Notes: a model not told the origin generated them from the letters alone. A stretch of DNA of 64,000 nt from Sphingobacterium cavernae (GCF_008520265.1 NZ_VIQM01000025.1:62001-126000); one strand, 5' to 3'; counted from the stretch's first letter, positions 45,531 to 54,300 are shown. Made by a program: numbers and translations.

Positions 45531-46997
45531 ATGAAGTTAATAGTTATTATCCCATTAATATTCATTGTGGCAATAGTCATATTGATTGGGAAACCTTCTT
45601 TCCATCTTATCAAAACCAAATGGACTGAAAATATTGATAGTCTAACAATTCCAAAAGGGTATACAAATGATGCTAGCCGTCAAAATCTTACAAAGATTGA
45701 TAGCATCATTCATATTGAGCAAGAAGAAGAAAAGTTTATTCTACAACTTCAATCTATACTCAAATTAGCCAAAGAAAGACGATTGCCAGTATCGATAGCA
45801 GGCGGAAAATTCTCTATGGGAGGTCACACGATATATCCGAATGGAATTGTAATTAATATGCTCCCTTATAATAAGATTGTCATAGATACAGTGAGTAATA
45901 CTATGAAAATAGGTGCTGGAGCAAATTGGAGCCAAGCCATAGTCGAACTAGATAAATGCAATCGATCTGTTAAAGTGATGCAGGCCTTTAGTTCATTTAG
46001 CATCGGGGGTTCCATAAGTGTTAATGGTCATGGCTGGCAACCAAATTCACCGCCTATCTCTAGCAGCGTTAAGTCTTTGAAAGTTATGACTGCTGATGGA
46101 CGAGTAATCTTATGTTCATCAACAGAAAACCAAGAACTTTTTAAACTAATTATTGGAGGTTATGGATTATTTGCTATTATTTTGGAAGCTGAATTGGAAA
46201 TTGTACATAACTCTTCGCTCCAATATTCAAGAATGACTTTTCCTGCTGAGGAATACTTGAAATATTTTTCAAAATATATCACCAACAATAAAAAAGCAGA
46301 ATTAGTGTATGGCAGATTAGATATTTCAAAAAAACATTTTCTACAGAATGCAACACTTAATATTTTTTCAAAAACAGATAAAAGACCTAATTCGAATTAC
46401 AACAGTATTCCTACTGAACTTAAAAGATTAATCTTTAGAGGAACAGTAGATAGTGATTATGGCAAAGAGCTAAGAAAAAGTTTAGAAAATCATGCCTATT
46501 CATTTGGAAAAAATCAAGTTTTTACGCGTAATCAATTATTGGATGAGAGCGTTGAACTAATTGAAAACAAAGATTCTTTGTCGGTAGATATCTTGCAGGA
46601 GTATTTTATTCCTGATAGAAATTTTGATGCTTTTATCAAAGAAATTAGAGAGGTACTACCGCATCAAAACATTGACTAATTGAATATAACTATTCGCGAT
46701 GTCGCAACAGATACTATTAGTTTCATGCACTAAGCAAAAGAGCATGTCTATGGTTTTGTCTTTCTATTCAATCAACCGAAAACTGATAAGGCTGAATTAG
46801 AAATGATGCAGCTTACCCAGCAACTTACTAAAATAGCTATCAAAAATGAGGGAACATTTTACTTACCATACAGACTGCACAATACTAAAGAATTATTGAA
46901 GCAAGCTTATCCACAATCAGAAACCCTCCTTGAATTAAAAAAGAAGTATGATCCGTACGAATTATTTAAGAACAAGTTTTATGAATATTATAAGTAA
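45531..46997 (+). pseudogene. FAD-binding oxidoreductase (aldonolactone oxidase-like), interrupted by two in-frame TAA codons
   Basis: A single reading frame of about 488 codons encodes a FAD-linked oxidase. Residues 1-22 are a membrane anchor or signal. The FAD_binding_4 region follows (SIAGGKFSMGGHTIYPNGIVINM, IGAGANWSQAI, FSSFSIGGSISVNGHG), then an aldonolactone-oxidase-like C-terminus ending KYDPYELFKNKFYEYY, typical of such enzymes. Two TAA stops interrupt the frame at 46677-46679 and 46731-46733. The sequence between and after them still reads well (LNITIRDVATDTISFMH, then AKEHVYGFVFLFNQ), with no frameshift. The first product would lack the last 106 codons, including the C-terminal FAD contact segment. 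Recent pseudogene formation is likeliest; sequencing error or readthrough is less likely. Confidence 0.8.
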
Positions 46998-47029
46998 AAT
47001 TGGTAAACGAACAATTTTTCTAAAAAATC

Positions 47030-47061
47030 CTTGACATTGTTGAAAAGATAATATAGATTTG
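47030..47061 (+). promoter_or_regulatory. trp operon promoter
   Basis: CTTG (47030-47033), a 20-base spacer, then TAGATTTG (47054-47061), an exact TAnnTTTG. The transcript would begin near 47068, just before the leader peptide at 47079. Confidence 0.6.
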
Positions 47062-47078
47062 CTTTCAACAATTTAAAA

Positions 47079-47126
47079 ATGAATCAATTTGTATCAAATA
47101 AAGCATGGTGGTGGCACAACAATTAA
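47079..47126 (+). CDS. trpL: trp operon leader peptide
   Basis: A 15-codon frame, MNQFVSNKAWWWHNN, with three consecutive Trp codons (47106-47114) lies between the trp promoter and the trpD gene. When charged tRNA-Trp is scarce, the ribosome should stall on these codons and prevent terminator formation (see the attenuator feature). It is too short to be picked up as a gene but its position and codon content are diagnostic of classical trp attenuation. Confidence 0.9.
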   Translation: MNQFVSNKAWWWHNN

Positions 47127-47203
47127 CGTTGTGGCAATCCCCTATTGCATAAATTTGTATACAATCAAAATATAATAGGCTTGCCAATAAGGTGAGCCTT
47201 TTT
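47115..47203 (+). promoter_or_regulatory. trp attenuator: pause hairpin, antiterminator and intrinsic terminator
   Basis: Three stems share bases. The 1:2 hairpin is CACAAC (47115-47120) with GTTGTG (47128-47133). The 2:3 antiterminator pairs GGCAA plus CCTATT (47133-47137 and 47141-47146) with AATAGG plus TTGCC (47174-47179 and 47181-47185), 11 pairs with a small 3x1 internal loop. The 3:4 terminator is AGGCTTGCC / GGTGAGCCT (47177-47185 and 47191-47199) with a T run. If the ribosome stalls on the Trp codons it covers region 1, region 2 then captures region 3, and the operon is read. With plentiful Trp, 1:2 forms and the terminator stops transcription. Confidence 0.88.
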
Positions 47204-47255
47204 ATTTGGCAATAACCTAAACTTATAACAAAACAACTATTCAGACCGAATCAAT

Positions 47256-48242
47256 ATGAAAGAAATATTAAGGCATTTATTTGAATACAAATCTTTCTCA
47301 CGTAAGGAAGCATATGAGATCCTAACGAATATTGCGACTGGAAAATACGACACACACCAAATTGCCGCATTTATGACCGCATATGGCATGCGAAGCATAC
47401 GTGTAGAAGAGTTGGGCGGATTTCGTGATGCGATGTATGATCTGTGTCTGAAAATGGATTTTCAAGGTTATGACTTGATTGATATGTGCGGTACAGGTGG
47501 TGATGGCAAGAATACCTTTAATATTTCGACTTTAGCTTCTTTTGTTGTGGCTGGGGCAGGTTATAAAGTCGCCAAGCATGGTAACGTAGGCGTATCTTCG
47601 GGATGTGGTTCTTCAAATATAATGGAATATTTGGGTTACCAGTTCAACAACGATAAAGATACGTTGCAAAAACAATTGGATGAAGCGAATATCTGCTTTC
47701 TACATGCACCTCTTTTCCATCCTGCGATGAAAACGGTAGCACCAATTCGTCGTGCTTTAGGAATTAAAACTTTCTTTAATATGTTGGGACCATTAACGAA
47801 TCCAGCAAATCCAAAATTCCAATCTGTTGGTGTTTTTTCTTTAGAATTAGCGCGTCTATATGGTTATTTGTACCAAAATACAGACAAACAATACAGCATT
47901 ATCCATGCGTTGGATGGGTACGATGAAATTTCGTTGACAGGTGATTTCAAAGTAATTAATAATCAAGGCGAAAGCTATTATTCGGTAGAGGAAATTGGTT
48001 TTGAAGCTGTGAAAGCGAAGGAATTAGCTGGTGGTGATAATGTTGAAGAGGCGGCAGGGATATTTAGAACTATAATCGAAGGTAAAGGAAATACAGTGCA
48101 AAATAATGTAGTGCTGACAAATGCAGCTTTTGCGATTAAAACTTTCCATCCGGAAAAATCCTTTGGAGATTGTTACTACGAAGCCGAAGAATCTTTGTTA
48201 GGATTAAAAGCTTTGGATAGCTTGAAGAAATTGACAAAATAG
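47256..48242 (+). CDS. trpD: Anthranilate phosphoribosyltransferase
   Basis: TrpD transfers phosphoribosyl from PRPP to anthranilate. The 328-residue length is typical. The signature GTGGDGKNTFNIST (PRPP loop) is followed by KHGNVGVSSGCGSSN, HPAMKTVAPIRRALGIKTFFNMLGPLTNPANP, and HALDGYDEISLTG. The first residues (helical N domain) are intact. It is the first structural gene after the attenuator; trpE and trpG, which normally precede it, are absent here. trpF follows after 37 bases that include a repeat element. Confidence 0.97.
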   Translation: MKEILRHLFEYKSFSRKEAYEILTNIATGKYDTHQIAAFMTAYGMRSIRVEELGGFRDAMYDLCLKMDFQGYDLIDMCGTGGDGKNTFNISTLASFVVAGAGYKVAKHGNVGVSSGCGSSNIMEYLGYQFNNDKDTLQKQLDEANICFLHAPLFHPAMKTVAPIRRALGIKTFFNMLGPLTNPANPKFQSVGVFSLELARLYGYLYQNTDKQYSIIHALDGYDEISLTGDFKVINNQGESYYSVEEIGFEAVKAKELAGGDNVEEAAGIFRTIIEGKGNTVQNNVVLTNAAFAIKTFHPEKSFGDCYYEAEESLLGLKALDSLKKLTK

Positions 48243-48243
48243 C

Positions 48244-48270
48244 TCATTCTTCGACAAGCTCAGCATGACA
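48244..48270. repeat. REP-like intergenic palindrome element in trpD-trpF gap
   Basis: The sequence TTCGACAAGCTCAGCATGAC with its flanks (48244-48270) has the form of a common bacterial intergenic repeat built around CTTCGACAAGCTCAG. I recognise the core from Bacteroidota and other genomes. It supplies an in-frame ATG upstream of the true trpF start. Copy number in this genome cannot be judged from one copy. Confidence 0.5.
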
Positions 48271-48279
48271 GTTAAAAAC

Positions 48280-48900
48280 ATGAATAAAGAATTAAAAATA
48301 AAGGTTTGTGGGATGCGAGATGCGGAGAATATCCATCAACTTGTGACCTTACCTATTGATTATATTGGCTTTATATTTTATGCTAAGTCTGCAAGATTTG
48401 TTTCGGGAAAACCTGAGGTTAGTATCCCCTCTTCTATCAAAAAAGTTGGTGTATTTGTCAATACTTCCAAGGAAGAAATAACAGCAAAAATTAAAGAATT
48501 TGACTTGCAAGTTGTGCAATTACATGGCGATGAATCACCTGAATTTTGTCAAGAAATTAAAGATTTAGACGTTGAAACTTTTAAGGCTTTTGGGATTGAC
48601 GAAGATTTAAATTGGCAAAGTATAGTCGATTACGAAGGAAAGGTAAATTATTTCCTTTTTGACACCAAAAGCAAACAGTACGGAGGTACAGGACAAACCT
48701 TCAATTGGGAGAAATTAAATGATTATCCGTATAACACGCCTTATTGGCTGAGTGGTGGTATTTCGGTAGAAAACATTGCAGAAGCAGCTAATTTTGAAGA
48801 CACTAGATTGTACGGTTTGGATTTAAATTCAAAATTTGAAATCGAACCTGCATTAAAAAATATACATTCGTTAACACAAGCAATCTCTATTATAAAATGA
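48280..48900 (+). CDS. trpF: Phosphoribosylanthranilate isomerase
   Basis: TrpF turns phosphoribosylanthranilate into the substrate of TrpC. About 206 residues in a TIM barrel: [13 protein letters not shown] (Cys in the catalytic position), [12 protein letters not shown], and [17 protein letters not shown] (catalytic Asp and phosphate site), then [14 protein letters not shown] 48280 is chosen because the ATG at 48265 falls in the REP-like element and is poorly conserved in position. trpB overlaps its stop by four bases. Confidence 0.93.
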   Translation: MNKELKIKVCGMRDAENIHQLVTLPIDYIGFIFYAKSARFVSGKPEVSIPSSIKKVGVFVNTSKEEITAKIKEFDLQVVQLHGDESPEFCQEIKDLDVETFKAFGIDEDLNWQSIVDYEGKVNYFLFDTKSKQYGGTGQTFNWEKLNDYPYNTPYWLSGGISVENIAEAANFEDTRLYGLDLNSKFEIEPALKNIHSLTQAISIIK

Positions 48901-50081
48901 GTAAATATCAAGTAGATAGCAAAGGATATTACGGTCCATTTGGTGGAGCTTACATCCCCGAAATGCTGTATCCCAATGTGGAGGAATTGCAAAATCAATA
49001 TTTGCAAATCATGGATGACCCTTCTTTCAAAGAAGAGTTTGAGCAATTACTAAAAGACTATGTCGGCAGACCTTCGCCTTTGTATCACGCAAAACGTTTG
49101 TCGGAACTTTATGGTGCAAATATCTTTTTGAAAAGAGAAGATTTAAACCATACTGGCGCACACAAAATCAACAATACCATTGGACAGATTTTGTTGGCAC
49201 AACGCCTAGGTAAAAAACGTATTATCGCTGAAACTGGAGCTGGACAACACGGTGTGGCAACAGCGACAGTTTGTGCATTGAAAGGTTTAGAATGTGTGGT
49301 GTACATGGGTGAAATCGACATTCAGCGCCAAGCACCAAACGTTGCGCGTATGAAGATGATGGGTGCGACGGTAGTTCCTGCGACTTCGGGTAGTAAAACA
49401 TTGAAAGATGCTACAAACGAAGCATTACGTGATTGGATCAATAATCCTGTAGATACGCATTATATCATTGGTTCGGTAGTGGGACCGCATCCGTATCCCG
49501 ATATGGTTGCTCGTTTTCAATCTATTATCTCATTCGAAACAAGAAAACAACTCTTGGAAAAGACTGGAAAAGAAACTCCTGATATCGTGATGGCTTGTGT
49601 AGGTGGTGGTTCAAATGCAGCGGGTATGTTTTATCATTTCTTGGATGAAAAAGGCGTAAAAATCGTGGCTGTTGAAGCTGCTGGTCATGGTGTGGATTCT
49701 GGTGAATCTGCAGCAACAACTGCCTTGGGTAAAGAAGGTGTTTTGCATGGAAGCCGTCAGATTTTGATGCAAACAGAAGATGGTCAAGTTATCGAGCCAT
49801 ATTCCATTTCAGCAGGTTTGGATTATCCAGGAATTGGCCCACAACATGCTTGGTTATTTAAGTCCGGTCGTAGTGAATATGTTTCAGCTACTGACGACGA
49901 AGCGATGCAAGCTGGATTACGTTTAACGAAATTGGAGGGTATAATCCCAGCAATTGAAAGTTCTCACGCGTTAGCGCATTTGGAAAAAATGAATTTCAAA
50001 GGCGATGAAACGGTTGTCATTTGTCTTTCAGGACGTGGAGATAAGGATTTAGATAATTATATGAAGTATTTCAATTTATAA
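48897..50081 (+). CDS. trpB: Tryptophan synthase beta chain
   Basis: TrpB makes tryptophan from indole and serine with PLP. The 394-residue protein has [15 protein letters not shown] at the N-terminus, the PLP lysine in [26 protein letters not shown], the phosphate-binding [10 protein letters not shown], and [14 protein letters not shown]. Its ATG overlaps the trpF stop (ATGA). It forms the alpha2-beta2 complex with TrpA. Confidence 0.98.
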   Translation: MSKYQVDSKGYYGPFGGAYIPEMLYPNVEELQNQYLQIMDDPSFKEEFEQLLKDYVGRPSPLYHAKRLSELYGANIFLKREDLNHTGAHKINNTIGQILLAQRLGKKRIIAETGAGQHGVATATVCALKGLECVVYMGEIDIQRQAPNVARMKMMGATVVPATSGSKTLKDATNEALRDWINNPVDTHYIIGSVVGPHPYPDMVARFQSIISFETRKQLLEKTGKETPDIVMACVGGGSNAAGMFYHFLDEKGVKIVAVEAAGHGVDSGESAATTALGKEGVLHGSRQILMQTEDGQVIEPYSISAGLDYPGIGPQHAWLFKSGRSEYVSATDDEAMQAGLRLTKLEGIIPAIESSHALAHLEKMNFKGDETVVICLSGRGDKDLDNYMKYFNL

Positions 50082-50082
50082 T

Positions 50083-50145
50083 ATTGCCATAGGCAATAGG
50101 CTATAAGCCATACGCTTACTGCTTAAAGCCTAAAGCATAATGCTT
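50083..50145. repeat. Cluster of short palindromes between trpB and trpA
   Basis: Three short palindromes lie in this gap: ATTGCC-ATA-GGCAAT (50083-50097), GGCTATAAGCC (50099-50109) and AAGCATAATGCTT (50133-50145). Similar GCC-ATA-GGC units often occur in intergenic gaps of Bacteroidota. They could form hairpins that lower or stabilise expression of the trpA end of the message. That role is inference. Confidence 0.45.
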
Positions 50146-50152
50146 AAAAAAA

Positions 50153-50908
50153 ATGCAACTAAATAAACATTCAAACGGATTACTGTCTATATATTTTACT
50201 GCGGGGTATCCGACTTTGGATAGTACCGTGCAGATTGCCAAAGCTTTGGAAGAAGCAGGTGCTGATTTTCTAGAGATCGGTTTTCCGTATTCTGACCCGG
50301 TAGCAGATGGACCAACGATTCAACATGCTTCAGAAGAAGCCTTGAAAAATGGCATGTCACTAAAAGTTCTTTTCGAACAATTGAGAGATTTACGCAAACA
50401 TGTAAGCATTCCCGTCTACTTAATGGGGTATGTTAATCCTGTATTGCAATACGGTGTGGAGAATTTCTGCAAAGCGTGTAAGGATGTTGGTGTCAACGGA
50501 ACGATTATTCCAGACTTGCCGATGTACGAATATGAGGAATTTTACCAAACCGTTTTCGAAGAAAATGATATAAGCAATATCTTCTTAGTAACTCCACAAA
50601 CATCGGAACAACGTATTCGCAAAATCGATGATTTGTCTACTAACTTCATCTATTTACTTTCGTCGAATGCAACAACAGGGAAAAATCTAGAAGTAAAAGA
50701 TCAAGCTGAAGCGTATTTCAAACGTATAAAAGATATGGATTTGAAAAATCCATTTATTATTGGTTTTGGTATTTCAAATCAAGAAACTTTCCAAAAAGCC
50801 ACCACTTATGCTAATGGCTCAATAGTCGGAACTGCTTTTGTTAAACTTTTAGCAGAAGAAAATTACTTAGAAAAAATCCCTGATTTTATTAAGAGTATTA
50901 AAGGATAA
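50153..50908 (+). CDS. trpA: Tryptophan synthase alpha chain
   Basis: TrpA releases indole from indole-3-glycerol phosphate and passes it to TrpB. The 251-residue TIM barrel begins with LLSIYFTAGYPTLDSTVQIAKALEEAGADFLEIGFPYSDPVADGP (catalytic Glu and Asp). The loop and phosphate site appear as PDLPMYEYEEF and GFGISNQETF. The 71-base gap after trpB contains palindromic repeats. A strong terminator follows. Confidence 0.96.
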   Translation: MQLNKHSNGLLSIYFTAGYPTLDSTVQIAKALEEAGADFLEIGFPYSDPVADGPTIQHASEEALKNGMSLKVLFEQLRDLRKHVSIPVYLMGYVNPVLQYGVENFCKACKDVGVNGTIIPDLPMYEYEEFYQTVFEENDISNIFLVTPQTSEQRIRKIDDLSTNFIYLLSSNATTGKNLEVKDQAEAYFKRIKDMDLKNPFIIGFGISNQETFQKATTYANGSIVGTAFVKLLAEENYLEKIPDFIKSIKG

Positions 50909-50909
50909 T

Positions 50910-50945
50910 CAAATAAAGTCCGATATTATTATCGGACTTTATTTG
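50910..50945. terminator. Bidirectional terminator of trp operon and convergent gene
   Basis: A perfect 15-bp stem with core AAGTCCGAT/ATCGGACTT (arms 50910-50924 and 50931-50945). The stop codon of the convergent TonB-C lipoprotein gene is inside the right arm. Confidence 0.88.
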
Positions 50946-51472
50946 TTTGTATCAACTTTCATTCTTTCTATATCAAGACGGATAGGCAAAGCATATTTCG
51001 TTCTGACAGGAATACCACTAAATATACCAGGCTTCCACTTCTCGCCTTTTTTCAACATCTCTATTCCAGCTTCTCCTGTACCAAATCCTTTATCAAATTC
51101 AACTACAAAATCGGTTAATGTTCCATTTTTTTCCACGACAAATGAAATCATAACGTTACCCTTTACTCTATAATCGTACGCTTTCTGCGGTAAATTATAA
51201 TTTTGTATAATCCATTCTCGAAAAACCTTCATACCTCCTGGGGGTTCGGGATTTATTTCTACCTGTGTAAATAAAGAATCTCTATTAAACTCAATTCCAC
51301 TACCTCTCATACATCCACAGTTTAATTTAAACTTCTCAACACTGTCTTTCTTTAAGGAAGATTTCACTGTTGATGTTAAAACTTGCTTAGGCTTTGAAGT
51401 ACAACTAGTAAAACATAAAATTGTCACAAAAACAGTAAAATAAATGGCGCACTTCAGATTGATCTTGCTCAT
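50939..51472 (-). CDS. Lipoprotein with TonB C-terminal-type domain
   Basis: A protein of about 177 residues with a lipoprotein signal (LCFTSC) when started at 51472; an in-frame ATG at 51493 adds seven residues before it. Residues 80-175 form one TonB C-terminal-type domain (PEPPGGMKVFREWIIQNYNLPQ, FVVEKNGTLTDFVV, GFGTGEAGIEMLKKGEKWKPG, PIRLDI). It is closely related to the modules at the end of the M56 protein at 3461, though here without peptidase or membrane domain. Function is unknown; energy coupling as in TonB is not implied. Confidence 0.8.
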   Translation of the reverse strand: MSKINLKCAIYFTVFVTILCFTSCTSKPKQVLTSTVKSSLKKDSVEKFKLNCGCMRGSGIEFNRDSLFTQVEINPEPPGGMKVFREWIIQNYNLPQKAYDYRVKGNVMISFVVEKNGTLTDFVVEFDKGFGTGEAGIEMLKKGEKWKPGIFSGIPVRTKYALPIRLDIERMKVDTNK

Positions 51473-51656
51473 AAGCTTATTTATTAAAAGCATAGAATTT
51501 TAATTTTGGTCTAGCATTACTTAGTAATATGATGATATATTCGTTAATATTTCATAAAGTTTTAATTTGTTATAAGTCATTATTTTAAGAAATCAACATC
51601 ATACTTTGCAAACATTAAAACAGCTAACTTGTCTTCATCATTAAAATCAGATATTT

Positions 51657-52397
51657 ATGAAACAATTAGAGAATAAAGTAGCAATTGTAACAGGTGGAGC
51701 TTCAGGTATAGGAAAGGCTATTGTTGAGCTTTTCGTCAAAGAAGGAGCTAAAGTCTTAATAGCAGATTTGAATGAAGATTCAGGTACTAAATTAGCTAAT
51801 TCTTTAGGTGAAGCTACTGTATTTGTAAAAGCAGATTCTTCTTCGCCAGAAGACAATAAAAAATTAGTTGATATTGCTGTAGAGAAATTTGGAGCTTTAC
51901 ATATTGCGGTTAATAATGCAGGTATTGGCGGTGATGCAGCTACAGTTGGCGATTATAGCCTTGAAAGTTGGAAAAAAGTCATTGATGTTAACTTGAATGG
52001 TGTTTTCTACGGTATGCACTATCAACTTCCAGAAATCGAAAAAGTAGGAGGAAGTATTATCAATATGGCTTCTATTTTAGGACAGGTAGGCTTTGCATAC
52101 TCTTCAGCTTATGTAGCCGCAAAACATGGTGTAGTCGGACTGACAAAAACTGCAGGTTGGGAATACGGTACGCGTGGTGTTCGTATCAATGCAATTGGCC
52201 CAGGTTTTATTTCTACTCCACTTGTGGATGATAATTTAAATAAAGAAACATTAACTTTCCTCGAAACACAACATGCTATGCAACGTTTGGGTAAATCTGA
52301 AGAAGTTGCCGAATTAGCGCTTTGGTTAGCTTCAGACAAATCTTCGTTTGTAACTGGATCCTACTATCCTGTTGATGGTGGATATTTAGCTAAATAG
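51657..52397 (+). CDS. SDR family NAD(P)-dependent oxidoreductase
   Basis: A 246-residue classical short-chain dehydrogenase. TGGASGIG (cofactor loop) lies near residues 12-19, followed by NNAGIGG, NMASILGQ with the catalytic Ser just before, and YVAAKHG (YxxxK). The C-terminus GSYYPVDGGYLAK is also standard. An Asp in ADLNED after strand 2 suggests NAD rather than NADP. The substrate is not known. Confidence 0.92.
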   Translation: MKQLENKVAIVTGGASGIGKAIVELFVKEGAKVLIADLNEDSGTKLANSLGEATVFVKADSSSPEDNKKLVDIAVEKFGALHIAVNNAGIGGDAATVGDYSLESWKKVIDVNLNGVFYGMHYQLPEIEKVGGSIINMASILGQVGFAYSSAYVAAKHGVVGLTKTAGWEYGTRGVRINAIGPGFISTPLVDDNLNKETLTFLETQHAMQRLGKSEEVAELALWLASDKSSFVTGSYYPVDGGYLAK

Positions 52398-52411
52398 AGC
52401 ATTTATAAATT

Positions 52412-52481
52412 AATTACAGCTTCTCTAATTTTGGTCATAAGTTTTGTATTCCCATCGACTAATATTAGAGAAGCTGTAATT
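52412..52481. terminator. 18-bp inverted repeat with long loop between convergent genes
   Basis: Perfect arms at 52412-52429 and 52464-52481 (core ACAGCTTCTCTAAT / ATTAGAGAAGCTGT) enclose a 34-base loop. It can act as a terminator for the SDR gene and the convergent endonuclease-type gene, which ends 4 bases away. The loop is unusually long for a terminator, so a small mobile or regulatory element is also possible. Confidence 0.6.
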
Positions 52482-52485
52482 TTAA

Positions 52486-53562
52486 TTAAGGGTCACTCCT
52501 ATTTTCGCTTTCCTCCTCTTTCCCCTCTTCGATTAACTCCTCGACTTCTTCCTTTTCTTCGATATCCAAAGTTTTTACATCGCCTTCTTGTTCGTCATTG
52601 TTTTTATCTATGTAAAATGAACAACACATCGGAAAATGGTCTGAACCAATTGACGGTAAAATCTTTAAGTCATCAATAAAAACATCCGGACTATGGTACA
52701 ATAAATCCAAAGGAATACGGAAAAACCAATAATTCGCATGAAAAGTAGCTAGGTAGCCGCGACCGTATCTTGCGTCAATTAAGCCACTTGCTTTTTTGAA
52801 TAAAATAGAAACTCGCGACCAAGCAACTGTATTAAAATCTCCAGTGATTACAACAGGTAGTGAATGTTTTTTCGCACGCTTAGCTACACTTAATAAATCA
52901 CCATCCCGTTCTTTGGAAGTTTCTTCTTCGGTCGGACTTGGTGGTGGTGGATGCACGCCAAAGAAAATAAACCGATAACCATCCTCTGTTTCTAACTCAG
53001 CTTCTATACTTGGCAAATCATCTGAAACAAAATAATGTACTTTGATATCATGCACTTTCAGCTTAGTATAAAAATGCATTCCATATGTATTTTCTAAGGC
53101 GATTTCCCTAAAGTTGGTGTATTCATCTTTTAATTCTTGAAATGCATTTTCCCAATCTTTATTACTTTCCATTGTCAAAAAAGCATCGGGTTGCTCTTTT
53201 CGAATCATATCGACTAATCGGTGATATTCAGTGTTAAATTGATAGACATTTACAGAAATTATCTTTACATTTTCTGAGTGCTCCGCTGATACTTCGTATT
53301 TGTTACTGCGCCAAAATTTAGTGAATCGTATAAAAATATAGCAATTGTATGCAATACATATTAGCAACGCGAATAGAATTAAAATGGGGTAAGAAACATC
53401 CTTCCACCAAATAATAGTTGCTATGAAAGTGAGTAACTGTAAAAACAACAATTGTGGACGTACAAAATCAGGAACACGAAATACCCAATGCTGATTTCGA
53501 ATAAATGGTAAAATACTAAGAATGACTATTATTGATGTAACAACCCAAATTGTAGAATTCAT
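52486..53562 (-). CDS. Endonuclease/exonuclease/phosphatase family protein
   Basis: A 358-residue membrane-anchored protein. Three hydrophobic helices lie in residues 1-75, then the EEP metal-dependent phosphoesterase domain: SVNVYQFN, DAFLTMESNKDW, PVVITGDFNTVAWS (catalytic Asp-Asn) and the end IGSDHFPM (His). The C-terminal 40 residues are very acidic (EEKEEVEELIEEGKEEE). The substrate could be phospholipid, nucleic acid or sugar phosphate; related membrane forms lack a known role. Confidence 0.87.
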   Translation of the reverse strand: MNSTIWVVTSIIVILSILPFIRNQHWVFRVPDFVRPQLLFLQLLTFIATIIWWKDVSYPILILFALLICIAYNCYIFIRFTKFWRSNKYEVSAEHSENVKIISVNVYQFNTEYHRLVDMIRKEQPDAFLTMESNKDWENAFQELKDEYTNFREIALENTYGMHFYTKLKVHDIKVHYFVSDDLPSIEAELETEDGYRFIFFGVHPPPPSPTEEETSKERDGDLLSVAKRAKKHSLPVVITGDFNTVAWSRVSILFKKASGLIDARYGRGYLATFHANYWFFRIPLDLLYHSPDVFIDDLKILPSIGSDHFPMCCSFYIDKNNDEQEGDVKTLDIEEKEEVEELIEEGKEEESENRSDP

Positions 53563-53643
53563 ATAGGAAACTTAAAAATGTATTACTTGCTGATTTGATA
53601 CAATGTAACTTATTCTCCGAAACTATCTTTTTCTATGCAAAGA

Positions 53644-54144
53644 TTAATCCAAACATTTTTCAAAAGCCATACGCGTTGAATCTCTAATTATCACGTCACC
53701 ACAATATTGATAACCTAACTTTTCTAAAATTCGCAACATAGCCAAATTGTCAAAATTGGTATCCACTTTAATACTAAAGATGTTTCTTGATTTTGCAAAA
53801 GTCTCGATATGTTGGAATAGTTGAGTCGCAATGCCCATCCCTTTTGCACGTGCCGCAGCCGCAACCCGATGAACGACCACATAATCTCGCTCCGTAAGCC
53901 ATTTTCCAGTAATAGTTGCGTAATCTGGATCATCTTCAAAAATCACTGCTCCGTATGCCAATATCCCTTTTTCATCCGCTAACACATAAGCCCATTCCTG
54001 GGCTATATCATGACGAATGGTATGAGGATTAGGGTATCCATCTTGCCATTGCCTACTACCATCTTGTTTTCGTCGCTCTATTGCGTATTGAAGAATTGTC
54101 CAAATTTCGTCCACTTCAGATTCTAATGCTTTCCTAAATTTCAT
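53644..54144 (-). CDS. GNAT family N-acetyltransferase
   Basis: A 166-residue acetyltransferase. The acetyl-CoA binding segment reads VVHRVAAAARAKGMGIATQLFQHIE (R/QxxGxG/A as RAKGMGIA), with IKVDTNFDNLAMLRILEKLGYQYCG in the later strand/helix. The N-terminal part resembles the group of small-molecule GNATs. The substrate is unknown. No operon partner is close. Confidence 0.9.
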   Translation of the reverse strand: MKFRKALESEVDEIWTILQYAIERRKQDGSRQWQDGYPNPHTIRHDIAQEWAYVLADEKGILAYGAVIFEDDPDYATITGKWLTERDYVVVHRVAAAARAKGMGIATQLFQHIETFAKSRNIFSIKVDTNFDNLAMLRILEKLGYQYCGDVIIRDSTRMAFEKCLD

Positions 54145-54228
54145 GGTAGATTTTTCTCAATTAATAATTCCCGTTTTCTCATGCTTTGAAGCTAATTAAA
54201 AGTTATTTTAGAACAACGAAAAATAACC

Positions 54229-54259
54229 TTTTATAACACGTATTAATAGCGTATTTTTG
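54229..54259 (+). promoter_or_regulatory. Putative asnS promoter
   Basis: TTTT (54229-54232), 19 bases, then TATTTTTG (54252-54259), an exact -7 match, 41 bases before the asnS ATG. Confidence 0.5.
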
Positions 54260-54300
54260 TGTCTCTAAAAATAGCATTATAAAATTCCTAATACATAAAA

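Noticed and set aside
48265..48279. trpF start at 48265
   Set aside because: It falls in a REP-like repeat; the conserved protein begins just before KIKVCGMRD, matching ATG 48280.
54198..54232. Inverted repeat AAAAGTTATTTT / AAAATAACCTTTT before asnS as a terminator
   Set aside because: It lies upstream of two divergent genes, in A/T-rich sequence, and overlaps the probable -33 region; a terminator makes no sense there.
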